From Pisaster brevispinus (lineage: Eukaryota; Echinodermata; Asteroidea; Forcipulatida; Asteriidae): a stretch of DNA of 64,000 nucleotides. Shown here in pieces: positions 1-12,800 of this stretch. The translations under genes and the position numbers were made by a program. The DNA is taken from positions 5,964,768-6,028,767 of the forward strand of contig JAMKCF010000018.1 of NCBI GenBank assembly GCA_023634235.1. The letters run 5' to 3'. The first letter of the stretch is position 1. Each line of letters opens with the position of its first letter. The notes under the pieces are model-generated. The model saw nothing but the letters and a program-made list of their open reading frames with translations. It had not been told where the DNA came from and did not search any database.

Positions 1-449
1 ACGGACGGACAGACGGGACGGAAATTGTCATTACATAGGCTCACTCTGCTTCGCAGCTCGCCAAAAAGAGGCAAAGATAAGACATTCTATATTCAAAACC
101 ATATACACAGTATGCCTTTTAAACTTTGAAATGGAAAAAGCGCCCTCAATGTACCAAGAAACGATCTTATGTATAAAAAAACCCCACTATATATAAACAA
201 ATTTAAGAGTTGGGCTGTTTTGCCATGGAAGGGCCGAAATCTCGGGGACAGAATCTCGAGGACAGAATCTCGGGGGCACAGAATCTCCTTCAACACGAGG
301 TCATCATGGCTATTAAATTTGTTCGTAGGGTCAATGCTTTATCACTGATGAGTGTTTGGTCTCGCACCAGGGCCAAGTTTCATAAAGCCTGTAGGCACAA
401 AAACTTGCTAACTTGCTAAGGGAATATTGGGGAATATTAGAGGGAATAT

Positions 450-589
450 TGCTTAGCAGAAACAGGTTACCAGCCAACATTCCATAAAGTTTATATTGTT
501 GCCACTGGTGCCCCGCTCATTTTTGACCAAGCACAGAAATATGCCAAGCAGATTTTTCTGCTTAACAGCTTCATGAAATTGGGCCCAGG
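450..589. mobile_element. Fold-back element remnant, right part
   Basis: Shares TTGTTGCCACTGGTGCCCCG with the copy at 31514 and ends TTCATGAAATTGGGCCC; the left end is missing. Confidence 0.75.
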
Positions 590-929
590 TCTGAGATTCG
601 GAAACCCCCCGTAAATGTGCAGTAACATAATAATCAAAACCTGAACAGGGAGATTTGCGCCTGCATGTGTTTATTTCTTGTGTTCATGTTGGTCAACCGG
701 ATGGTTGGAAATTCCACAACCATCACACTAGAGAAAACGCCTCTCCAAGTAGAACTGCAGATGTAATGAGCTTTGGTTTCAAAAAAGTGTTCCACGCCCG
801 CGGCCTCTTTGCGGACTAAGCATTAAAATTGTACCCGACGTAATTGCATTTATCATGATTCAATTTAAATTTGCGCCCCCAAGCCAAGAGTTGATAGCAT
901 TGAGGTCTGCAACTAAACTGAACCACGGC

Positions 930-1540
930 AAAATCCTTGCTTTATTTGGAAGAGTGCATTCATTCCAATCCTCTAGTTTTCATAAAAACATATCATAAAG
1001 GGACGGTACATCAATGGTTTTTGGAAAAGTACGTTCATTCAAATTCTCTAGTTTTCAATAAACATATCATAAAGGGACAGTACATCGACGGTTAGGGGAA
1101 GAGTACATCAATTCAAATTCTCTAGTTATCAATAAACAAAATCATAAAGGGATGGTAAATCATTGGTTATTGGAAGAGTACATCAATTCAAATCCTCTAG
1201 TTTTCAATAAACAAAATCATAAAGGGATGGTAAATCATTGGTTATTGGAAGAGTACATCAATTCAAATCCTCTAGTTTTCAATAAACATAATCATAAAGG
1301 GATGGTTAATCATTGGTTATTGGAAGAGTACATCAATTCAAATCCTCTAGTTTTCAATAAACATATCATTAAGGGACGGTACATCAACTGGAGTGTTACT
1401 GGAAGAGTACATCCATTCCAATACTCTAGTTTTCACTAAGCATATCAAAAAGGGATGGTACAGTATTGGTTATCGGAAGAGTACATTCATTCCAATCCTC
1501 TAGTTTTTAATAAACATACAATAAAGGAACGAAACGTCAA
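930..1540 (+). repeat. 75-bp tandem repeat, about 8 copies
   Basis: Unit contains GGAAGAGTACATCAATTCAA, CCTCTAGTTTTCAATAAACA and TAAAGGGATGGTA. The four middle copies are nearly identical; outer ones diverge. Because 75 is a multiple of three the array reads as a repeated open frame. A lone diverged unit lies at about 6170-6235. Confidence 0.92.
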
Positions 1541-2859
1541 TAATTTCAGAACTATATGTACTTTAAAAAAAAGTCCCACTGAAAAATCAGGTTTCAACTC
1601 ACAGTTCCAATTTGCCAAACCGCTACCTGATGGCCAAATCTCGAGCTTGACTGCAAATAAAAAGAAATTAGCTGATTAGCTGATTAGAGTTACTGACTGA
1701 TTAATCAACTAAATAAGTGATTAATTGATCAAGGCCTTAATGACTTTATGAGTTTGGTTAAATTATTGATCACTGATTGATTAATCAGTTGATAAATTGG
1801 TCGATTATTGACCTCATCTCAACGATTCACAAAATGATTTACTTGTTGATTAGTTGATTCATATATTATTTATCTATTATTGATTAATCAGTTGGATGGA
1901 AAAGTTTTCCATAAAATCTTCGGAAACTCTCAGGATTCAATCTTGGGGGGAATTTCACAAGACTGCAGGGTGTGTCGCTCAAAATATTTACCGGACCAGA
2001 ATTTATTTTACAAGACCAGAATCAAAATGAGTTGAATAAGCACCAAGACAGGATCAAGATATACATGTAGATCTCATTTGTCGTACGTGTAAGTGTACTT
2101 TGATACTCAAGAGAATTGAAAGATATTATCAGATGTTTTGTCACAAAGAAAAAATATATTATCAGATTTTTTGTCACAAAGTTATCACACAATGCGATGG
2201 CCTATTATTACTCAATCGAAAAACAAAAGACCACCGGACTTGTTCAGTCATGAGTTTACTGGCCCGATGCTAAAATCACTGGCCTCGGGCCTGCAGTCCA
2301 GTGTTACTTCCAAGCCTGGAATACTTGTAAATAAAAATGTGTTATACCTCTCTGTTGGACAGCACTGCAAAGGCCTGGAGGAGAAAAACATTTAAAAAGA
2401 TTAATAAAATACATTGTAATTAATACATTATTAATATATTAATTAATAAATTATGTAAACAAAATTAATAAAAAATACCAGAGCTATCGATATGTTACAC
2501 TAAGCCTGTCCTAGAATGCTATTGACTACAATAAGGTCTTTGTTATTTCTCACGGTAAAGTCGGCAAACAATGTGTGTAATATTAATGAAAATCACTCAA
2601 CAGCATTTTACTATGAAAGAAACCGATAGTCTGAATTAAACTTAATTTTATATTTATATCTTGTAGTAAAAGGCAACATTTTATGTAAGAATATCAACCA
2701 TCTGTATTTATTATGCACTTTTCAAGCCAAGAAGGTCCCTAAAAGCACCTCATGACAGAAACATTCCTATAAACTTTTTTAGCTCCTTATGAGTATGCAG
2801 CACCGGCAACCAAAGAGGCACACTGGTTGCTAATCATTCACAAAAAAAAAACAAATTTT

Positions 2860-3000
2860 CTACCCTCTCAGGTACCCATTTACTCCTGGGTGAAGCGAAG
2901 CAATCACAGTTAAGTGTCTGCTCAAGAACACAAGTGTGATGACCGGGATTCGAACCCCACACTCTGGTGACTGAGACATCAGAACCTGAGTTTGATGTCG
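2860..3000 (-). mobile_element. tRNA-derived SINE fragment (family A)
   Basis: Reverse strand shows the box-B-like GGTTCGAATCCCGGTCAT and the following CACTTGTG and CTTAACTGTGATTGC stretches shared by the other family A copies in this window. Confidence 0.75.
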
Positions 3001-3289
3001 TTTTGCCACCCCACCCCACCCCACAGCGCATAACAAATTATACAAATTCTTCACAATTTAAACGTATACAAGAACAAATCAGTAAAGCATCAAAATACAT
3101 TCAAAGTATAAACTTAAGAACAAACGACAACAAAACAAATAACATAAATCAAGCATGGGTGAAAAGGTAACAATTACACAGTTGTTCTTTGGTTAAAATA
3201 TCAATCAAAAATGGAGTTGGGCTATTTTTTAAAACAAGTGGATTTAGTCTGTTTTTGTGAGAATATTGTTAAAATAGATAAACTTCGTT

Positions 3290-3585
3290 CTTCTGTAGCA
3301 CACGTATCCTAGTAGCCAGATCAAGACGCTTTACAACAATATTATCCCTCTAAGTAATCGGGCATACTTAGACCATTCCTCAAACTTTCTCAACTCCAAA
3401 GCTGCTTTAGCGTTAGGGGTTAATCCAACACAATACTGTCTGCAGCAGCCCTCTCAGGTTCCGATTTATACACCCGGGTTAAGAGAAGCAATTAGTGCCT
3501 TGCTCAAGGACACAAGTGTCGTGACCAGGAATACAAAAAAAACACACTCAACAGATTCACTCATCAGTACTTTGGCCACGACACG
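3290..3585 (-). mobile_element. tRNA-derived SINE (family A variant)
   Basis: Reverse strand runs from GTCGTGGCCAAAG through CTTGAGCAAGGCACTAATTG and CCTGAGAGGGC to a tail GATCTGGCTACTAGGATACG. The same tail occurs at 15985-16060. Confidence 0.75.
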
Positions 3586-3762
3586 CAAATTGTTACTTCG
3601 TCAAAGCCAGTTCAAGTAGTTGTTTTATGCTTTGCGGTAATCGTTGGAGCCGGTTTGTGGAAAGTTGGCGTGGTTTACGGTGGAATTTCATCATAATCAC
3701 AAACGGAAGGAACAAATACTCCTTTATTTACCCCAACAACTAACATTTATTCATTTGCATAC

Positions 3763-3875
3763 CTTGTCTATTGGACATGGCTCTACGGTTTGATCAAGGT
3801 GATTACATCCTCTGGTGACATTCCCTCTGGGTAGAGAAGCTCCCCCTTTGAACACAAAGACAGCCCCTTGCTCAC
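3763..3875 (-). CDS. GPLD1: GPLD1 exon 22, last exon seen
   Basis: Residues 779-816. EQGAVFVFKGGASLPRGNVT and VEPCPIDK align with human EDGRVYVYNGKETTLGDMT and ITPCPEEK. Ends at donor GTATGC, so at least one more exon follows to the left. Confidence 0.93.
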
Positions 3876-6800
3876 CTGGTGGGAGTAGGTTTGCAGACAC
3901 AAATCATCAAAAACAAGTTTGTAAAAATACAAATAAATGGCACCTTCAAAAATTCTCAAATTGCTTTAAAGCAATTCAAGGCTCTTAGAAACTCAAGCAG
4001 AAATCAAAAAGGTGCAAAATCAAAATGGTGCAAAATCAAAATGGTGCAAAATCAAAATGGTGCCAAATCAAAATGGTGCCAAATCAATAGGGTGCAAAAT
4101 CAAAATGGTGCAAAATCATTCACAAACAATAGTTTTTCGGTAACAATTTACAACTGATGCTTATTTTGAAGAAATGATTCCCCCTTTTGTAAAACAGTAA
4201 TGAGTAATATAGTTCATTGTCTAAAACGCTCATAAAATTTACTCTCTCTTTTTTAATGTTGTATTTCGTCTTCCATTTTGAAGACGGGATGATTTCAAGC
4301 TGAAGATTAATTGTTTTTGGACAAGTTTTTAAGATAACACACAATTTTGTTTCAAAATGCTTCTGATATTTTACTTCAAAACATGAAACTGACACAAGGC
4401 AGTCCCCGGTCTGGTTCTGAAAATGATTAGACTTTGCTTACCTCCAAAGAGTTCCTCAGTAAGATCAGCTATACGAAGAGGAGCACTGATGATGACATCA
4501 TCTTTATTAAAGAAGAAAACAAAAAAATTCAATTGATTGCCCCTTCAAAAACAAAAACAAAAAAGAAGAAAAAAAGGGAAGTTAAAAACTGCTTGGTTGT
4601 CTTCCCTAAACCTCTCCCCCAACCCCCAAAAGAAAACCCACAAGAAAAAAAAAAAAAACAACAAACAAACAAACAAACACCCCAACAAACACCCCAACAA
4701 ACACAAAACTAAAAACAAACAAACAAACAAACAAACAAACAAACACCCCAACAAACACAAAACTAAAAACAACAAAACAAACAAACAAATAAAACACTAC
4801 TTTCTAAATCCTTCAAAAAGAAGAACAAAATTTAATATAAATATTTATATAACAAAATCCATTGATTTTTTTCACTTTTCCTCAAACTATTAATTTTCAA
4901 GAAATAAACACGCACTGTTCGAAGTCCTTGCCCTAAACCCCTCCCCGCCCCAGGCCTTGTTTTTTTTTTACAGAGCTTCAACGAAGTCTATCATCTAATT
5001 ACATAAGAAAAGGTTTCTAAATCCATTCACAAATGAAAGAATAAAATACACAATTAATAGCCCCGTGTGTTAAGTCTCATTTGCGTCAATTCCAGCCTTC
5101 CAGACAAACTTAATTGATGATAAACAACCTCTCAGACATGAAGCCTTTTCCCAAATGACTTCAACAAATCACCATTTTATTTCGTCAAAACAACTTTTGG
5201 ATATTTTACAGGATGCACTTAATGAGCTTAATGAGTGAAGACATAGATAGAACATCAGTTTCTGGAAAGGTGAAAAAATAAAAAATAAAAAAATAATAAA
5301 AAAATTACCCAGCCAGAATCCCTCTTTGTTTATTATTTGTAATAAATATATTATACCGAATAAAAAGTTGTACCCCCTTAAGGTGATCCCAGGTTGCATC
5401 GTAAACTTGGGTGTGATCCCTGGCTGTGAGACAGTTACAAGTTGAATGGCTTTCCCAAACAGAGACATGGACAAAATAGGGAGACCGCCATAATAGGGCT
5501 AGACACACTAATGAGGGTCGGAGGTTCAAATCCCGCTTAAGTAATTTTTTTGTTGGTTTCTCCAAAATTGAAAAAAAAATAAATAAATAAAATAAATAAA
5601 TAAATAAATAAATACATAAATGACAGTAAATGATTTCTCTTGTATTGCATCGCAAAATGCTACACACAATGTACCAGTTTCATCAATTGCTGTTCAAAAT
5701 TAGCATTCAGTGCCCTCAAACAATGTTCAGTCTAAATATTTTTGCTGTGGGAAATCGCTGGAAGAAATCGTACCCCGAATGAGCATACCATCTTTCTACG
5801 CAAGAAAATGTTCTCACCATTGCAAACACTCGTTATACGTACAGTGTTTTGGCAAAGTAACAACCCTGTAAATATTTACCGATTTTATCTCCCGTTACAT
5901 CCTTCAGAAGTAGACTATGCCCAAATCTCCCAAGACTTCGGTCACCTTCAAAGACTGAGATGGGAGGCTCATCCGTACTTTCTTCTAAATAGCGTCTGAA
6001 CTTTCTAAAGTGCAGTTTGTGTCTTTTCTGGTCTTCTTGTGATGATCGCAGATCGAACAAGTTCACGTTTCCAGCTTGGGTAAATGTCACTGGCAGATCC
6101 ACAATTCTGCCAGGGATGTCTAAACAGAAAAAAAAAAAAAAAATACAAATATTTATAAACAATTAAGTAGGGAGCTACATCATTGGTTTTTGAAAGAGTA
6201 AATTAATTACCATCACCTATTTTTCAATAAAAACAGGGCTGGATAGCTGAGTTGATAGAGCACTTACGTTAATCCCGGGGGGTTGTTGGTTCAAGCCCCA
6301 CTCAAGTAAATTTGTCTTTGTTCAAACCCAAATTATTAAAAATTTACCCAGTCAGTTTCCTTTGTGGTTTATCGCTCGATATTTTGTTCAATAAACACAT
6401 CAAACTGGCAAGGAACTTTCATCAAACTAGGATGTCACGTTTTGGTTGGGGGGGGGGGAGTTTTGGTGGATTCAAACAGTTTACAGTTCATGCTTCAACA
6501 TATTTTTGTAAAAATAATTTTTTCGAATGCTATCAGGCTTGTTTTCGATGCTTTGATTGCAGAAATCACAATTACAGCCATTCAACCTGTAACTGCTGCA
6601 AAGCCAGGGATCACACCCAAGTTTACGAAACAACCTGGGAAGCGGCAGCCAAGGGATCACCTTAAGGGGATGCCACTTTTTTTTTTCAAATGTCAAGTAA
6701 TAAACCACAAAAGAAACTGGCTTGGTAAATTTAAAAACAAATACGGGTGGAATAAAGACATATTATTTATAGAGGGACTTGCACCAGCAACCTCCGGCAT

Positions 6801-9800
6801 GTTAATCCGGAGGTCACGGGTTCAAGTCCCGCTCTTATCAATTATTCTTTGTTAAACTCCAAATTAATCAAAATAAGCAATGATGATTTTTGAGGATATA
6901 TTTATCAGCTTTACTTTGACAGTATTTCAGACAAAAATAATTTGCTGGGGATTTAGTAATTAGTAATGGAAGGTACTCTATAACCAGTGAGTTTTCAGAT
7001 TGAATCTAATAGTTATAACCATTATCATTCATGTACGTTGTATTAAAAACACAGTAACATCATTGGTAACTGTCAAAGACCGGTATCCACACTAGATGTG
7101 ACCCAACATACACATAAAATAACAAACCTGTGAAAAATTAAACTCAATGGAGTCACAAGAAAATAGTGAAAAAAACCAAACACCCTTATATATTTTCACT
7201 GTTAAAACATTGAGTTTTGGTCTCGCCAGATCACAACTAACTGTTCTACTCATTTCTAAAGCATTCCAGGCAAAAAAAATAAAAAATTGGGGGGAAGTTT
7301 TCCCACCATGTTTATCTTTATACTGTGCAAGTTATAAGCAAAGCTGTGAAGGTTTTCTTTTTTAATATTACCAATGTTATGCACTTCCTTTAAAGATCAA
7401 AGATATTAACAAATTAGGGAGATTGCCAAACATAGCGCTAGTAAGTTGGTGGAGCACTGGCCTGTAAGCCTGGAGGTCATGGGTTCAACACCTGTTCTAC
7501 ACTCTCGGTCTTATCGTGTTGGGCCCCAGCCCCCTGGCACCCGGTCATTGTTAGCTCTCATTGCGGGATCTGCGCTCAGCGGTGTGAACAACATTGCACA
7601 GGGAGGAGGGGGGGGGGGGGTTAGGAAGATATGTTTTTTGTCACTTGGCCGGAGAATGTAGTCAATTTGTCTTTGTTCACCTCAACAAATTGATTCAGTC
7701 AGTTTCTCCTTGTGGTTTACTACTTTTATGGCGTGTCGTGGCTGAGCAGTTAAAAGCACCAGGTTCAAGCTCTGTCGTTACTGAAGCGGAATGTGGGTTC
7801 AAGTCCATGTCTGGACAGCGGAGTCCTAAAGCTAGACACTTAACCATTATTGCTTTTTTCCTTTGGATGGGACGTAAAGCCGTAGGTCCGATGTGTTGTG
7901 TAATGCACCTAAAAGAACCCAGTTACACTTATCGCTGAGAGAAGGGGTTTGCCCCGGTGTTTCTGGCAGTGGCTGCCGAGTGTACCGAAGCACCTTGTAA
8001 ACCATTACAAGGTGCTATATAAATCAGTCTCATAATAAAAAATAATAAAAAAACTGTTCTAAAATGTTTCCGTTTGTTCAAGCATCTTAAGTACCTTATT
8101 GGTAGATCAATGCACTATATAAGACTATATATTATTTTTGTCATTATTAATATCATATTTTTATAAAAACTCACCTATTGTGTCGCTTCCAACTCCAACA
8201 AGTTCGTCACCATTTTTGTAAGGATCACCGATTGCAAATGAGGAACTTAATTTCCCGAAGGCCTCGCTGCCTGTGAGGATCTTGACTGGTTTGGTCATGT
8301 TTGTTGAGTTGTACACCAAGAGACGCCCAACACTCTGGACATCATTGGTAGAAAAACTACACTGCGAGCTGGAAGTTATGAGAGGCAGAAACAAGACATC
8401 TTGAATACAAAAATGAATAGGTTTTAAATCTTTTCAAAAAATAGAATCTCTTCACACAAAAATATTCTTGTACAACGAGCGCCCACTTTCATAGAGCTGC
8501 TTAAGCAAAACAAATTGATTAACAATTTCCTATAAAAAGTTTATATTTATATATAAGTTATAAAATTAGTAGGGGAGATGGCCTTAGCTTTCGATCCAGA
8601 CCGGACCTTCGTCAGAGGCATAAACAAGAACAAACACAAACTTATCCATTATAGCAAAAAGAGGAGCGAAGGATTAAGGGAGAGTATCCAGAAAAAAGCA
8701 GGAAAAAAATTAACAGGATACTAGTCACAATAGACACAATCGGCTTCTGCCGTCAGGTGGGAAGCAGTCCTACTCTTCGATGCTCACTGTGCATTGCTAG
8801 CTTGATTTGTTTACATTGTATACCCACAATGAGTCACGTGACTCCGGTCGCTGATTGTGTCTATTGATACAAGTGAAATGGTATTTTGGCCGGTTACCTT
8901 ATTCTGCTAGGCATACTTTTTGTGCTTAAGCAGATGTATGAAATGATTTCCCGCAACAATCTATTGATCAATTGACCATATTTTTTACCGCATGAGGGCG
9001 CTGTCATCAGGGAATGTCTAGCATCACAATAGCAGTTTTAGCTTATTATAATTGCCTGTTTGTAGTTTTCTTGCACCAATGAAGAAATACATAAAAAATA
9101 GCGATAAAAAAGTGAAAAAAACCCCTGTTTGTTTACTTGTTTTTCATCATGTGAAATTTATCCACATACGCCCTCACGTGGTCAAAAATACGGCGAATTG
9201 CACACACGCCCCATGTGGCAACTTTGCCAGGCTCACCATATTGGGAGTCAACAGTGTACACGTTCCATGGCAAAAAATGTGCACTACACTGTATAACACA
9301 CAGCGACATTGACTCCCAAATTGGCGAAAGGACGTCAGGTAATTACGGTCACTACCTCCCCTTCCCCTACCCTTCGGACAAACAAAGAAACAACAACAAA
9401 AACAACCTTACTTTGCACAGAGGCGATAGGTTGGTTGTGAGACGAGTACCCACGACCCTTGACCTTTCAGTTTTGGCTGGGTAAGCACGCTGTAGCCCAA
9501 CCATCCATATTGCTTTTTAAATAAAAAGAAAATAAACCAAATCAATCAATAAAATTATTATGCATTATAGGAAAGCTCCATTAAAGAATTTTGGCCACAA
9601 AAGGAAGTTTGGCTACAAAAACTTGGAAAGTGTACATCCTTTTCACTGAGTGGGTATGTTTACATTGAATTACTTGGGTCATTTAACTTAATGAATAAGC
9701 AGTTACTCTGCCTGGGGCAGTCAGCAGCCCAACTGGTTTGTGCATGATCCGACTAAGTCCCCTGTTTGGAAAAGAAATTACATGCCGATAACAGGTGTGA

Positions 9801-12800
9801 GTGGCCAGATAAAAAGGATGTTCATTTTAAACGCTTGGAGCTTTCCCATAATGCTTAAAAAAAGGTTTCTAAAAAACAGGTTCAAAATGCGCAATTAAAT
9901 ACACAATGTTGTCTAGCTACCTGTATTTCTTTAGAAATAAATTAACAGCTAACACAAATCTGTCAGCATCTATTAAAAAGCATATGCAAGTTGGAAAAAA
10001 ATACATCAACAAAGTTAAAAAGACTAAATTCTAATGTACACAAACAAGTAAAAACACAAAATAAAAAGCATTCAAATAGTTACACACTTATTATGGTTGA
10101 TGATCAATGAAATAAATGGAAATTTAAAACAATTAAAACAATGCAAGGTTGTGAAACATGTAAACACGATTAATTACCAGCTAAATATAAACACACACAA
10201 ATTAATGACATACTTTGTAAATTTGCAGAGAATGCAATAAAAATTGCACATTAAAAGAAATGATATCTAAAAAAAAGAAATGAAATATTACAACAATGCT
10301 ATATGAGGCATTCAAGAATACTACAACAATGCAATAATGTAAAAGAACAATCAGCTGTTATTATGCAAAACACACAAAAAAAAATGATATGATTTTCCCC
10401 CTACAATCAAACATTTAAATTTCCTTATACCTGGTTTCCTCTATGTAATAGCATTGCATTATCCTCCACAGAAATGTTCATTTTTACTGTAATAAATATA
10501 AGGAAAAATGATAAAGTCAAAACCACAAGAGAAAAATGGCTCTACGAAATTGGCGTGGTAAATTTTGAGAGGTAAAATATTTACCAAATAGTTCAGCTAA
10601 ATCTGTGTAAATTTAGGCAAGCATTTGAAGACAAAATGAGCACTTTCACCTCAATATGGTTCTAAAAATAAAGGTTGAAATAAAATTGACAGGTTGAAAA
10701 AATGTAGGAAGAAAAAAAGAATTCTCATTAAGTAGACCTTACCTGAAATCTCCCTACTGGAGTACACTACCCACAATGCACCACTCTGACTCTGGTTTCC
10801 ATTGGCAACAAATGGAGACCCAATGATGAGGTCAAGGAAGCCATCTTGGTTCAGGTCGGCTGTTGCTAAGGACCATCCCAGATTACAGTATCTAGTCTTG
10901 AATAAGAAAACAAAATGGTTGCATAAAATTTCCAGAGTTGACAATTCTTCAAAAAGTAACTTTTCTCAGCAAGAAACACATGTCAACATGTTTTGCAATT
11001 TAACAAGTTCATACAAGACCTCACCTTGCATTTTAACTAAAATTATCAACAACATTTGAGCTTTATGCAAATAGCTGAAGAATCACAACGGACTAACAAC
11101 TTCAAACTAACACCTCAAACTGATTATCTGAACATTAATAATAAATAAAATACACTTGTTATGCGCATTTCTTCAGAAAAATTGGCGCCTACAAAAGAAG
11201 AACATTAAAAATGACTTTATTGATTTTATTTATTTGTATTATTTATCAATTTTGGTTGTGAAGCAACGGATTCCCAGAAAAGCGAACTTAATCACTACAC
11301 TAGCCAAGAACCCCATGGAGAGAAGACGAGGAAGGAAGCTTCAGTTTCAGATGTGGGAGGAAAACCCCAGAGAATTATTCCAGGTAAAAACCCACGCAAT
11401 CAGGTAGGAAGTGAAAACCCAATCCACATTACGCTCCCCGGCGGGATTCGAACCAGGGTCCCAGAAGTGAAAGGCGAGGACAGAAACCACTTCCTTGTCT
11501 TCTCTCCATGGGGTTCTTGGCTAGTGTAGTAATTAAAGTCACTGTTCTGAGAAACCTGTCTTTGAAGTGTGGTCATATTGCCTCGATCTGAAGACGATTC
11601 AAGCTACATTCTTGTTGACACAATACAACTGAGATGAAAATGTAGTCGGGAGCCTAACCAATATTGATACCGCATTGCAGCAATCAAGGATTCAAAGATC
11701 ATTTCGATCATTTTTATGCGGAGGCGTGACGTGGCAGAGCGGTTTAGTGCATCGGACTCAAGCTCTGGTGGCCGAGTCATCCAGGGTGATGACACTGGTG
11801 TCCTTGAGCAAGACACTTAACAAGACACTTAACTGTAAGTGCTTCTCTCTAAATGGGTACCTGTGAGGGCAGAGACGGTTCTTGTTATTGAGTTAGCTTG
11901 GTGCGCTTCATACTTGGCAGCACAGGCTGTATTACTCCCTAGAGAGCTGAGATGGTTTAAGGAATGAAATAAATGGCCCAGTGACCAGGGGTAATAATGT
12001 TGGAGCGCCATATGACTCACTGAGTGACAGATTTGAGCACTACATAAGAAGCCACTGCTATTATTACTAATATAAAATTATAAACTATTATTATTACTAT
12101 CATGGACAAACACCTCCCTCTTTAGAAGGAAGAAGAACATTTTGCAATAAATGTATTCAAAACTCACCTTGCATGTAACTGTAACATTTGGTGTCGATCC
12201 AAATCGACCCGGTGATTTGGCAAGAAATATATGGACTGCACCCTGGACAGTACAAGATCAGAATTTTTATTAACAATATAGAGAAAAATGATAAAAAATG
12301 TCTACTCATTTTACTGTAAACAGTTCCATAAGAGCATCACAACCTAAATTAAAATCGTTAATAAGAAGCACATTACAGCAAAGCAATAAACAAAAATAGC
12401 ACAAAACCAATAACACAAATTATTTAGCCATTACCATTCACCAATGTGTGATAACTTATGTATATTTAATTTATTTATTTATTCATTTATTTATTTCTTA
12501 TTTCAACTGGGTGGCCCATTCAGTGGCAACCACCGGTCTCCCTTGGGTCCCAGCTTGTACCGAGATACAATCAAAATTAAACAGCAAAAAAGAACACAAA
12601 GTTTTTACAATGTTATTCTGAAAATGCATAGTAAAAATATAGATCAAAAATCTAGGAAATAGTAATCTGGTTATTTAAAAGTTTAAAACTCATTGCACGG
12701 TCTGCGCTCCAGCTGGGGTAGTTACTATTACGATTTTTATTAAACTCATTATTATGATTTATTCGGCCAAGATTTCAACTAAGATGCAACAACAGAAGAA

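Larger units (their letters stand above)
1..3762. other. Repeat-rich stretch, probably last GPLD1 intron
   Basis: Holds a fold-back remnant (about 450-589), a 75-bp satellite (about 930-1540), AT-rich sequence with many GATTAAT motifs (about 1670-1890) and two SINE fragments (2860-3000, 3290-3585). I looked for the missing GPLD1 terminal exon here and did not find it. Confidence 0.6.

Noticed and set aside
1152..1439. Repetitive 25-residue protein
   Set aside because: The 75-bp satellite is a multiple of three, so an open frame arises without selection.
4545..4893. Cys/Leu/Val-rich or Lys/Asn/Thr-rich small proteins
   Set aside because: Translation of the AAAC repeat in an intron.
8369..8392. 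Longer GPLD1 exon 19 using an upstream AG
   Set aside because: Would begin with a phase that does not match exon 18 and adds residues absent from the family; the AG at 8369-8370 fits both.
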